Positions 6,024 through 13,071 of a DNA stretch of 14,917 nt are shown piece by piece. Made by a program: the position numbers and the translations under genes. How positions within the stretch are numbered: the stretch's first letter is position 1; every line of letters starts with the position of its first letter. The stretch is taken from contig NZHH01000041.1 in assembly GCA_002691245.1 (NCBI GenBank), forward strand, positions 1 through 14,917, in the 5' to 3' direction. This DNA is from Methylaequor sp002691245 (GTDB lineage Bacteria; Pseudomonadota; Alphaproteobacteria; Methylaequorales; Methylaequoraceae). The notes under the pieces were generated by a model. The model saw only the letters and a list, made by a program, of their open reading frames with translations, did no database searches and had not been told where the DNA came from.

Positions 6024-6617
6024 GTGGAGGAAAACTACTCTATCCAAGCAAAAAACTTGCTAGAAAATTTAGTAGATGAATATAAAAGTTTAATAAATGA
6101 AATTCATAAAATTGATATTCTATTAAAGCAAGTCAAAGGTGTAAGAGTTGAAGTAAATAAAAGAACCCGATGGATAAGTGAGATTTCTAATATAACCAAG
6201 GATATTGCAAATAAAAAAATTAAAGTTCTGATTTACAATGAAGAATACCTTCCACAGGTAAAGGAGCAATTGGATAATTTGAACTTAAAGAGTAACAAAA
6301 ATGGACAATTTATAGACATACCACAACCAAATTTTACATACTCTGATCTAATGCAACTTGTTGATGAATTAGAAACTAAAAAAAATAAATTGTTATCGAA
6401 GTGCTCAAAAGCTAGAATGGATCCTGTAGTAAGATCGAAACACGCTCTTGAAAATGACTTTATTGATCAGGCAGTTGCTAGAAAAACATCAAATAATTGT
6501 CAAAAAATGTTTCAAGAAACCGAAGAGGTTGTCAAACAGATGACTCTAGAAAAAATTAAAAGTATATTAGGCAATGAATACTATAAAAAATTTCTAAGAG
6601 AAGAAACGTTTGATTAA
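6024..6617 (+). CDS. Unknown cytoplasmic helical protein, GTG start
   Basis: I do not recognise this 197-residue protein. It has no signal peptide or membrane segment. Residues 1-90 and 110-145 are rich in Leu, Lys and Glu with heptad-like spacing, suggesting long helices or coiled coil, broken by NGQFIDIPQPNF (95-106). The C-terminus (ARMDPVVRSKHALENDFIDQAVARKT) is less biased and may be the conserved part. GTG at 6024 is the best start: an in-frame stop lies at 6003-6005, with only an ATT between, and a GGGGG run sits 8-13 nt upstream. A good promoter precedes it. It stops 2 bp before the end of the convergent exported-protein gene. Confidence 0.66.
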   Translation: MEENYSIQAKNLLENLVDEYKSLINEIHKIDILLKQVKGVRVEVNKRTRWISEISNITKDIANKKIKVLIYNEEYLPQVKEQLDNLNLKSNKNGQFIDIPQPNFTYSDLMQLVDELETKKNKLLSKCSKARMDPVVRSKHALENDFIDQAVARKTSNNCQKMFQETEEVVKQMTLEKIKSILGNEYYKKFLREETFD

Positions 6618-6619
6618 AA

Positions 6620-6859
6620 CTACTTAATTAAAGCTAGAGCTTTATTTAAAGTTTCTTCAGATTTTTCAATGTTTCCATTTTCCAGTTCTTTTTGTCCTTG
6701 TTGCCTAAGGTTTACAATCTTTGAGAATTCATCAGAGCTTAGACCAGATTTAGGAGAATACAACTTTTGATCAATTTCGGCCATCGATTGATAGGGGCAA
6801 CTGAAAGCGGCAAAAGAAAACATGACAATAAATGTAAATGTGTATGTAAATATTTTCAT
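6620..6859 (-). CDS. Small exported helical protein (79 aa), TPR-like tail
   Basis: A signal peptide of about 20 residues (MKIFTYTFTFIVMFSFAAFS) is followed by CPYQSMAEIDQKLYSPKSGL. The Cys21 could suggest a lipoprotein, but AFSC lacks the usual Leu at -3, so simple secretion is as likely. The rest forms two probable helices, SSDEFSKIVNLRQQGQKELE and NIEKSEETLNKALALIK, resembling one TPR-like helical hairpin. No function can be assigned. The gene converges with the helical-protein gene to its left (2 bp gap) and is divergent from the J-domain gene across 104 bp of nearly pure A/T sequence, where both promoters must lie. Confidence 0.66.
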   Translation of the reverse strand: MKIFTYTFTFIVMFSFAAFSCPYQSMAEIDQKLYSPKSGLSSDEFSKIVNLRQQGQKELENGNIEKSEETLNKALALIK

Positions 6860-6963
6860 ATATATAAAATAGTTAACAATTTTAATAAAATCAATAAAAA
6901 AGTTTTGTTTAAATAAACTAAAACAATTAAAATTTAATTTAAAATTAGTAAACCAAATTTTTT

Positions 6964-7734
6964 ATGAAAAATTATTACCATATACTTGGACTCTCATTCG
7001 AATCAAACCCGGAGAAAGAACTAATTGATGCAGCATTCAAAGCCTTGGTCAAAATTTATCATCCTGATGTATTCAAAGGTGACAAACAATCTAGAGACAG
7101 AGAGATTACTGAAATAAATGAAGCCTACGAAATATTAAATGATTCTGAAAAAAAAAAAATATATGATGAAAAATTATCTAATTTTCATAATAAAAATTTT
7201 TTTGACTACTCAGATGAAGATTTTGAAGATAAAGATGTTTTTGATAAGAAATATATCGACGAAGATTGGGAAATAGTCTTACTAGTTTATCCAGAATTAG
7301 AGGACAAAAAAAAGATTATGTCAAAATATAGTCTTAGACTTAGTTTACAGTTTCAATTTTATCTACTTGAAACAAAGGAATTTTTTAAGTTTAATATCAT
7401 CGCAAATAGATTTATAGAGGCTTTCCTTGAAAGAAAGTTTGGGACTTCAACAAGGATTAAGTTATTATCAAAAATACTTATAGAAAATGACTTTAGAAAA
7501 AATGCAATATATTTAAATAAACTTATAAAAGTAATCGGAATAAAAAGTGAGCAAAGGATTATCAAGACGTTTTTTAAACAATACCCGGATATAGAAAAAT
7601 TTGTATCAGAAGAGATTAAATTTCACAAAAAAATTAATTTAAACGAATTATCTCAAACTAACAATCAATATTTCTTTGCAATAATTTTAGTTGTTCTTCT
7701 TATTTTTCTTTTTTTTGCGATTATAAACAACTAG
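6964..7734 (+). CDS. Tail-anchored J-domain (DnaJ-like) co-chaperone
   Basis: Residues 2-70 are a complete J domain: YYHILGL start, helix II FKALVKIY, the essential HPD (33-35) that triggers DnaK ATP hydrolysis, and helix III/IV ITEINEAYEILND and KKKIYDE. There is no Gly/Phe region, zinc finger or DnaJ C-terminal domain, so it is a class III J protein. An acidic linker (75-96, rich in Asp, Glu, Phe) leads to about 130 residues of unrecognised helical sequence. A single hydrophobic helix (about 236-254) ends two residues from the C-terminus, so the protein is probably tail-anchored with the J domain in the cytoplasm, recruiting DnaK to the inner membrane. It converges with a TerB-like gene, 3 bp between stop codons. 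Confidence 0.86.
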   Translation: MKNYYHILGLSFESNPEKELIDAAFKALVKIYHPDVFKGDKQSRDREITEINEAYEILNDSEKKKIYDEKLSNFHNKNFFDYSDEDFEDKDVFDKKYIDEDWEIVLLVYPELEDKKKIMSKYSLRLSLQFQFYLLETKEFFKFNIIANRFIEAFLERKFGTSTRIKLLSKILIENDFRKNAIYLNKLIKVIGIKSEQRIIKTFFKQYPDIEKFVSEEIKFHKKINLNELSQTNNQYFFAIILVVLLIFLFFAIINN

Positions 7735-7737
7735 TTA

Positions 7738-8775
7738 CTAACCATTAAGATTTGCTTCAACTTCTTTCCTTGCACCCTCTGATTCAACATCTGAAATATC
7801 CAATCTCCTAATCCATTTTCTTATTAATGTCATTTCCTTATCGCTTACCTCTGCTTCACTAGATAAAGCTTTCTCCCAAAGAAATTCAATAAGTTCATAT
7901 TTTTCTCTATAAACCTCTACTTGTTCAACTTTTTTAGTTATAGAGTAACCTAAATCCTTTTCAAGGACAACGCTAATAACATTGCTCGATATACTAAAGT
8001 GTGCACTAAATATACTTTTTAAAACACTCATATCATCATTAGATATCTTCCCGTCTATTCTCGAACATTCAGTTAACATAAGACACAATAAAACTGTTTT
8101 TTCGAAGGCTTTTAATTTGTTGTAGGCAACCTTTCCTAATTCAATTGATTGAATAGCTTTTGTAATTTTTGCACGCTCATTTCCAGTTTTTTTAGTATCA
8201 TTAACATTTGGTTTCTCTAGGCCAAACTGATCTGCAGTATTTTCAATTAATTCTATTTCGAAGTCATCTTCTTCTTGACCTTTGGATAAGACTTTTTCCC
8301 AAATATATGTAAACATTTGTATTAGATCACCCTCTAAAAATTTTTCTTTTAAAGTATCTAAAACAGATTCATCTTTTTCACTATTTAGTAATTGATCAAC
8401 ATAATTAGAATCAATTTCAAATTTTTTAGTTAAAGTATTTTTTAATTTATCTTTGAATTCAGTATTTGTTTTTATATTAGCAATATTAGAAGAATGCAGG
8501 ATGGAAGCAGCAACAAATTTTCTCTCCCCTATTGTTAAAGTACCAAAATAAATCTTATTCGCATCATTAATGAAATGCTCAATTTCAGAAACTGATTTAT
8601 CTAATAAAGTTTCATTCTTGGCCTTTATATTAATTTTTTGATCATTAAAATTATTATCTATATTACAAGATTGAACATTTCCAAGTGAGGCAATTGTCCT
8701 CTTAAATAACGAATCATCAATATGCGAGCTGTCGTCAATCTCTATAATAGCTTCAATTTTTATTTTCTTGACCAC
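7738..8775 (-). CDS. Protein with two TerB-like helical modules, GTG start
   Basis: A soluble acidic protein of 345 residues. The C-terminal module (about 222-332) has the TerB/tellurite-resistance-like pattern: KTVLLCLMLTECSRIDGKISNDD (226-248), with the acidic Asp-Gly turn, and EVSDKEMTLIRKW later. Residues 84-190 look like a degenerate earlier copy: TYIWEKVLSKGQEEDDFEIELIENTADQFGLE aligns by eye with LIEFLWEKALSS-EVSDKEMTLIRKWIRRLDIS. The first 80 residues alternate beta and alpha segments. TerB folds are helical, sometimes metal-binding, and known in tellurite-resistance systems and in DjlA. No other ter gene is here, so tellurite resistance is not implied. The start is GTG with AAAGGT 7 nt upstream and a TATAAT at 8800-8805. 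Confidence 0.68.
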   Translation of the reverse strand: MVKKIKIEAIIEIDDSSHIDDSLFKRTIASLGNVQSCNIDNNFNDQKINIKAKNETLLDKSVSEIEHFINDANKIYFGTLTIGERKFVAASILHSSNIANIKTNTEFKDKLKNTLTKKFEIDSNYVDQLLNSEKDESVLDTLKEKFLEGDLIQMFTYIWEKVLSKGQEEDDFEIELIENTADQFGLEKPNVNDTKKTGNERAKITKAIQSIELGKVAYNKLKAFEKTVLLCLMLTECSRIDGKISNDDMSVLKSIFSAHFSISSNVISVVLEKDLGYSITKKVEQVEVYREKYELIEFLWEKALSSEAEVSDKEMTLIRKWIRRLDISDVESEGARKEVEANLNG

Positions 8776-8799
8776 AAATTTACCTTTTATGACACCAAC

Positions 8800-8805
8800 A
8801 TTATA
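8800..8805 (-). promoter_or_regulatory. -10 element of the TerB-like gene
   Basis: A perfect TATAAT on the minus strand. Initiation near 8793 would leave an 18-nt leader holding the AAAGGT ribosome binding site before the GTG start at 8775. No good -35 hexamer at 16-18 bp is visible. Confidence 0.38.
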
Positions 8806-8976
8806 AGTTTAATTTATTCTCAATTATTTAACTCATTGATTCAAGAAGAATAATAAATTTAAACTGATAAAACAAAATATATGAACCTACTAAAACTAGT
8901 TTAGATTTAAAAAAAAAACGAGGTTTTATAAGTTATTTGCAAGTAAATTAAATTAACAAAGACAATAGAACATGCA

Positions 8977-8995
8977 ATTTATCTTTAAGATAAAT
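8977..8995. repeat. 9-bp inverted repeat around one base
   Basis: ATTTATCTT and AAGATAAAT flank a single central T, a perfect dyad of 19 bp. As DNA it could be an operator; as RNA the loop is too tight unless inner pairs open. Confidence 0.5.
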
Positions 8996-9006
8996 ATTAT
9001 TTGATG

Positions 9007-9030
9007 AGAGTTGTGTCAGAGAACAACTCT
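9007..9030. terminator. 8-bp hairpin, possible terminator of the P-loop gene
   Basis: AGAGTTGT (9007-9014) and ACAACTCT (9023-9030) pair perfectly around an 8-nt loop. It lies 108 bp past the stop codon of the minus-strand 643-residue gene. Neither side has a strong T run, so a processed 3' end or regulatory site is equally possible. Confidence 0.35.
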
Positions 9031-9137
9031 AATTCTTAAATGATGAAAAAAAAATTAGTGAATTTGGGTTAATTATTTATGAAAAAATTATTTTATCTAT
9101 TGGTATCTATTATGATTCGACTTTCTAGGAATATCAA

Positions 9138-11069
9138 TTAATTTGCTCCTTTCATGCTTAGCACTTCTTCCATTTTTTCAGACATTTCAGATTTTCCAGT
9201 CCTACTATCTCCAACAGTAGCTACAGTAATATCAACCTCGTGAATTTCTATAGAATATTTATTTTTTTTTTCTAATGCAGTTTTTTTTATTAAATTAATC
9301 ATATCTTTTGCTGCTCTTTCAGGACCTTCATGTTCAACTAGATCACGGTTATTAAAACCACAATCCGTCAGCCTTTCATCAGTATTTTCAGCGTAAACCC
9401 CTGCCATAAGCATACTATGAGCCACTCCAATTTTCATTTCACCTGAATCAACCCTTTTTCTAATGATATCGAAAAATTTCTTTTCTATAACTTTAAACTT
9501 TTCTGATAAATCTTCATGTTCAGGCAAGTCATTCCAATTTTCGTCTTTAAGTAGAGGAAATGGGTTTGCCCAATAGCTTATTTCTACTTTTCCCCTGTGT
9601 GTTTGTGTACTTCCAGCAGCAACCCTTGCACCCTTTCTAAAATGCTCTAATGCCTCATCAACTTGCATATTAACATTCATGCATGATTTACCTTTTTCAA
9701 TCAAATCATAATTATTTAAATATAATAATATATCTAGCTCCGAGCCTGTTGAGACTTCTGAATAATTAGTAACTGGGACTATTTGTCTAGCATTCGTTCC
9801 AGCATGTTTATTATATCCAATTTCACGCCCTTCCATTTGCATTTTTGTGTGTTCACTAAAACCATCAAGACAGGCAAAAGCGCCAGTTTCGGTTCCAAAA
9901 AAATATGGTACATTTTCTTTGAATTGATTATCAACTGAGGTGAAAAGTGAGGCCCGTCCCATATCATCAGCTTTAATGAATGAATCAGAAATGTAAGGCT
10001 CNTTNGTNGATGNATCAAACTTTACNACGTATCTNGTACATCCACAGTGAAGCGGCAAATGATTATTAAGAATACAAAGAACATTNTGAAGTGTAAGTAT
10101 TGGTTTTTTTCCGTATCCAAAGTATTTGCAATCATCAATGTTTGGTATTAAACCAACCAATAAATCATTTTCTTTATCAAAAAAATAACCTAAATCTTTC
10201 ATCGAGGAGTTTGGACATCCAAAAATAAAAATTCCATCAGGTTTTTTTCCTGATAATTTTCTTACTTTAGAAAAAGGAAAAAGGTTTAACAGCCCTGGCT
10301 CTAGTTCGATACATCCTCTTGATTTGTGAATATAAGCAATAATATTCCAACCACCTACCTCAAACGGAATTGCAACATAATCTGCTGGGCTAAATTCTTT
10401 ATTTTTAAAAGGATTATGGTTTAACGCAAAAAAAGGAAATGCTCTTTTATTTGCGTGGGTGGAGTAATGTATACCAGTTCTCATGTCTGCATGAGTTGTA
10501 AGAGACACTTTGTTTAATTTTGAGTATGAATTTGGTAGTTTTATATTTTCGCCTGAAATTTCACCACAGGTTACATTTGGGTGGCACTCAAGACCTTGAC
10601 TTCTTCTTACTCCAACTCCAAAATCAACTTTAGAAAGCAATTTTCTCCTTGTTTCAAGAATTAGTTCGTTCAATTTATTAGCTCTATCGCTAATCCTGTC
10701 TTTTATTGATTCTGCTGGTTCGTCTGAAGATAAGATATCATCATGTAATTTGATTAACCTCGTATAAGATTTTTTTCTGAAATGATGAAATAAACCCTCA
10801 ATAAATAGTATGAATTCCTTATATAAAGAAATCTTTGAGGTACTAACTTTTTTGTCAGATGAAAGTATTTCTATAAAAATTTCAGGTACAACTTTATCTA
10901 CAAATTCTTTTTTATGAAGGACTTCTTCTTTTTGATCACCATCTTTTCTTGAATCCAACTCCAAGAGAAATTGTTTTTTGTAAATCCTTAGGTATTTATC
11001 AAAAGTTTTGCTTCGAAGCAACTCAAGAGAATTTTGACAAGTGTCTCTTATTTCTAATATTTCACTCAT
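9138..11069 (-). CDS. Large unknown protein with HprK/PEPCK-like P-loop at its extreme C-terminus
   Basis: A soluble protein of 643 residues. Residues 1-147 are helical and charged. Residues 150-600 are a compact, better conserved-looking region with distinctive blocks: PYFFGTETGAFACLDGFSEH (388-407), YNKHAGTNARQIVPVTNY (419-436), and GSELDILLYLNNY (442-454). A Walker A, GDSRTGKS (620-627) followed by Glu, recalls the HPr-kinase form GxSGxGKSE. However, only 16 residues follow it, so no Walker B or nucleotide-binding core can form: the protein looks C-terminally truncated, or the motif is vestigial. From recall only, I suspect kinship to the PEPCK/HprK-like family DUF4914; I could not check this. 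Seven N bases (10002-10086) make residues 328, 345, 348 and 353-356 uncertain, though 345, 348, 354 and 355 resolve to T, V, S and T by codon degeneracy. ATG start; promoter at 11091-11119. Confidence 0.72.
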   Translation of the reverse strand: MSEILEIRDTCQNSLELLRSKTFDKYLRIYKKQFLLELDSRKDGDQKEEVLHKKEFVDKVVPEIFIEILSSDKKVSTSKISLYKEFILFIEGLFHHFRKKSYTRLIKLHDDILSSDEPAESIKDRISDRANKLNELILETRRKLLSKVDFGVGVRRSQGLECHPNVTCGEISGENIKLPNSYSKLNKVSLTTHADMRTGIHYSTHANKRAFPFFALNHNPFKNKEFSPADYVAIPFEVGGWNIIAYIHKSRGCIELEPGLLNLFPFSKVRKLSGKKPDGIFIFGCPNSSMKDLGYFFDKENDLLVGLIPNIDDCKYFGYGKKPILTLXNVLCILNNHLPLHCGCXRYXVKFDXXXXEPYISDSFIKADDMGRASLFTSVDNQFKENVPYFFGTETGAFACLDGFSEHTKMQMEGREIGYNKHAGTNARQIVPVTNYSEVSTGSELDILLYLNNYDLIEKGKSCMNVNMQVDEALEHFRKGARVAAGSTQTHRGKVEISYWANPFPLLKDENWNDLPEHEDLSEKFKVIEKKFFDIIRKRVDSGEMKIGVAHSMLMAGVYAENTDERLTDCGFNNRDLVEHEGPERAAKDMINLIKKTALEKKNKYSIEIHEVDITVATVGDSRTGKSEMSEKMEEVLSMKGAN

Positions 11070-11090
11070 AGTCTATTAATTTCAATTAAA

Positions 11091-11119
11091 TTTATAGAAA
11101 ATTAATTAAGATAACTCAA
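11091..11119 (-). promoter_or_regulatory. Probable sigma70-type promoter of the P-loop protein gene
   Basis: On the minus strand TTGAGT (11119-11114), a 17-bp spacer, and TATAAA (11096-11091). Initiation near 11084 gives a leader of about 15 nt without a Shine-Dalgarno before the ATG at 11069. Confidence 0.45.
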
Positions 11120-11171
11120 GGAATAATTAATTCTAATAACTTTAAATAATCAATTATGTAGTATTAAAAAC

Positions 11172-11615
11172 TTAATAATACTTTTCAACTAATAACGATT
11201 CTCGCTTATCTATTTTATAATTTTTCTTTTCTAAACATGGTTCTGAGTACTTTGATATGAAGAAAGAGTCTAAAGGTTTGTCTCCTTTATTAAATAACTC
11301 CATGAAACAGTGGTTTTCATATTCTTGAAATTCTAATTTACTATATTCATCTTTGTACGCTAATGGCGACAAGCTTTTAATTTCCCTTGGAACTAATCCT
11401 AAAGACAAGAAAAAACCAGTTTCATATAATCTTTTGCTAAAATATCCTAATGTTGTTCCAATAACTAATGTTTGCAAACCAACCCCTCTGCCACTATCAT
11501 TAAACTCAAGAAAACTTGAATTTTGATTAAATACTGAATTTTGATTAAAAGAATTAGATGTGGCTTTGAGGTTATCGGGAAAAATTAAAAAAGAAATAAT
11601 TAAAAGAAACAGCAT
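11172..11615 (-). CDS. Unknown exported protein (147 aa)
   Basis: I do not recognise this protein. I chose ATG at 11615 because it begins a typical signal peptide (MLFLLIISFLIFPDNLKA). A TTG at 11633 would add six residues, YYHFE included, before the hydrophobic core. After the signal comes a short tandem repeat, FNQNSV/FNQNSS, made by an 18-bp duplication. A glycine-rich hydrophobic stretch follows (RGVGLQTLVIGTTLGYF), which may be a membrane helix, and then a charged C-terminal half with two cysteines (in NHCFMEL and EPCLEKK). It is 102 bp upstream of the P-loop protein gene on the same strand and divergent from the amidotransferase gene over 47 bp. Confidence 0.6.
   Translation of the reverse strand: MLFLLIISFLIFPDNLKATSNSFNQNSVFNQNSSFLEFNDSGRGVGLQTLVIGTTLGYFSKRLYETGFFLSLGLVPREIKSLSPLAYKDEYSKLEFQEYENHCFMELFNKGDKPLDSFFISKYSEPCLEKKNYKIDKRESLLVEKYY
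11517..11549 (-). repeat. 18-bp tandem duplication within the exported-protein gene
   Basis: The 15-base string TGAATTTTGATTAAA occurs at 11517-11531 and 11535-11549, a period of 18 bp, which keeps the reading frame and yields two FNQNS units just after the signal peptide. Confidence 0.8.
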
Positions 11616-11662
11616 TTCAAAATGATAGTACAAGTCTCAGAAAATTCAATGTTATATTATTA

Positions 11663-12409
11663 ATGAAAAATAAAATATCTTTGAAAAACCTTATAGTTCT
11701 GCAGCATGATCAAAACGAAGATTTAGAAATTATCGAGGAATATCTATTATTTCATAAATTCTTGATTAAGAAAATTAGATTATATCTTAATGAAGAAATT
11801 CCAAAAAATATCGATAAATATGATTTAATGATATCACTTGGTGGACCTATGGATACATGGATGGAGAAAGAACACCCTTGGTTAATAAAAGAAAAAAAGG
11901 TAATTAAAAAATTTGTTATTACACTTGAAAAACCATTTTTAGGAATTTGTTTGGGTTGTCAAATATTGGGAGAGGTGTTGGGTGCGAAAGTAGTAAAATC
12001 AAAAAAAAAAGAGATAGGATTTTTGGATGTTTCAATAAATAAAGATAAGTATTTTGATAAAAATTTTATAGACTTTCCAAATATATTCAAAGTTTTTCAA
12101 TGGCATAGTTATGAGGTAGTTTCATTGTTAAACCCTAAAATTAAAATAATTGCTTCATCCAAAAGTACAAAAAATCAAGTTTTTAAATATAAAAATCATG
12201 CTTATGGCATTCAATTTCATTTTGAATTAAAAGAAAATACGATTAAAAACTGGTGTAAAAATAAAGAATTTAAAAAAATAATTGATAAAATTTTCGGAGA
12301 AAATTCAGTAAACCTCATAAATGAAAAATATAAAGATGAATTAATGACAATGAACAGACTATGTAAAAAATTTTTAGAAAAGTTTCTTAGCGATAATAAA
12401 TTAATTTAA
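11663..12409 (+). CDS. Class I glutamine amidotransferase domain protein
   Basis: A stand-alone class I GATase of 248 residues, which would release ammonia from glutamine or act on a gamma-glutamyl compound. The oxyanion strand SLGGPMDTW (58-66), nucleophile elbow GICLGCQ (Cys96), and His186/Glu188 in YGIQFHFELK complete the Cys-His-Glu triad; QWHSYEV (146-152) is also typical of GMP-synthase-like GATases. There is no synthetase domain attached, so it belongs with the GuaA-N-like proteins of uncertain substrate (gamma-glutamyl hydrolases and amidotransferases), not with GuaA itself. A TATATT lies 5 nt before the ATG, hinting at a leaderless transcript. Endonuclease III follows after 8 bp, so the two are likely one operon. 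Confidence 0.85.
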   Translation: MKNKISLKNLIVLQHDQNEDLEIIEEYLLFHKFLIKKIRLYLNEEIPKNIDKYDLMISLGGPMDTWMEKEHPWLIKEKKVIKKFVITLEKPFLGICLGCQILGEVLGAKVVKSKKKEIGFLDVSINKDKYFDKNFIDFPNIFKVFQWHSYEVVSLLNPKIKIIASSKSTKNQVFKYKNHAYGIQFHFELKENTIKNWCKNKEFKKIIDKIFGENSVNLINEKYKDELMTMNRLCKKFLEKFLSDNKLI

Positions 12410-12417
12410 AATGAATT

Positions 12418-13068
12418 ATGCTTAAAAAAGACAGAGTAAAATTTATTTCCCATACATTAGATGAACTTTATCCCAACACTCCAATCCCATTAAAACATGA
12501 GAATCATTTTGAATTATTAATTGCAGTTTTGTTAAGTGCACAATGTACTGATGAAAGAGTTAATAAAGTTACACCTCTTCTTTTCAAATTAGCAAACAAT
12601 CCCTTTAAAATGGCAAAAATAAAAAAAAAGATTATTTATGATATAATTAGACCTTGTGGCCTTGCTCCCAAAAAATCTAAAGCAATTTCTGATTTATCTC
12701 ATATCCTTATAAAAAACTATGATGGCAAAGTACCTAAGGATTTTGTTAAATTAGAACAACTGCCTGGTGTTGGCCATAAAACAGCTAGCGTGGTAATGTC
12801 TCAAGGTTTTGGTTTTGCAGCCTTTCCAGTAGATACACACATTCATAGATTAGCGCAAAGATGGAGACTTACAAACGGTAAGAATGTTAAACAAACTGAG
12901 AAAGATCTCAAAAGATTATTTCCAAGTGAAAGTTGGAATAGACTTCATTTACAAATTATTTATTATGGAAGAGAGTTTTGTAAGGCAAGAGAGTGTTATG
13001 GGCTTTCGTGTAAAATATGTAAGACTTGTTTTCCAAATAGAAGGAAACCAATAAAAACTTATAAATAA
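12418..13068 (+). CDS. nth: Endonuclease III, with unusual Fe-S cysteine spacing
   Basis: Endonuclease III is a DNA glycosylase/AP lyase for oxidised pyrimidines in base excision repair. At 216 residues it is of normal size. LLSAQCTDERVNKV (38-51) is the signature N-terminal segment; the helix-hairpin-helix LPGVGHKTASVV (115-126) carries catalytic Lys121, and VDTHIHR (138-144) carries Asp139. The C-terminal [4Fe-4S] region reads FCKARECYGLSCKICKTCF with Cys188, 193, 198, 201 and 204. E. coli uses C-x6-C-x2-C-x5-C; here the first, third and fourth positions match (188, 198, 204), but the second is Gly195, and Cys193 or Cys201 must replace it. The gene follows the amidotransferase gene by 8 bp and ends 3 bp from convergent coq7. 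Confidence 0.95.
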   Translation: MLKKDRVKFISHTLDELYPNTPIPLKHENHFELLIAVLLSAQCTDERVNKVTPLLFKLANNPFKMAKIKKKIIYDIIRPCGLAPKKSKAISDLSHILIKNYDGKVPKDFVKLEQLPGVGHKTASVVMSQGFGFAAFPVDTHIHRLAQRWRLTNGKNVKQTEKDLKRLFPSESWNRLHLQIIYYGREFCKARECYGLSCKICKTCFPNRRKPIKTYK

Positions 13069-13071
13069 ATT

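Larger units (their letters stand above)
8776..9137. other. 362-bp gap without a convincing gene
   Basis: This is the longest non-coding stretch. It contains the -10 of the TerB-like gene near its left end and two clean inverted repeats (8977-8995 and 9007-9030). Short frames exist, including a 20-codon signal-peptide-like one at 9079-9141 that runs into the next gene, but none is persuasive. Since the P-loop protein to the right seems to end early, this gap could include decayed remains of its 3' part; I found no readable remnant beyond 16 codons in another frame. Confidence 0.6.

Noticed and set aside
7359..7565. 68-codon minus-strand frame
   Set aside because: Antisense to the J-domain protein gene, without a plausible start region.
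7738..8775. Tellurite-resistance (ter) operon
   Set aside because: Only a TerB-like fold is present; no TerC, TerD or TerZ-type gene is nearby.
9079..9141. 20-codon plus-strand frame starting MKKLFYLLVSIM
   Set aside because: It looks like a signal peptide start, but it stops at once with no mature part and has no ribosome binding site.
9088..9150. Frameshifted continuation of the P-loop gene past its stop
   Set aside because: A shifted frame stays open for only about 16 codons after GAN and gives no Walker B or kinase-like sequence.
9779..10018. 79-codon frame overlapping the 643-residue gene on the same strand
   Set aside because: It is in another frame of a long well-patterned gene and runs through the ambiguous bases.
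9138..11069. Genuine ATP-dependent PEP carboxykinase
   Set aside because: The P-loop is at the very end and the metal- and substrate-binding core that should follow it is missing.
11663..12409. GMP synthase GuaA or carbamoyl-phosphate synthase small subunit
   Set aside because: Only the amidotransferase domain is present, with no ATP-pyrophosphatase or CPS N-terminal domain.
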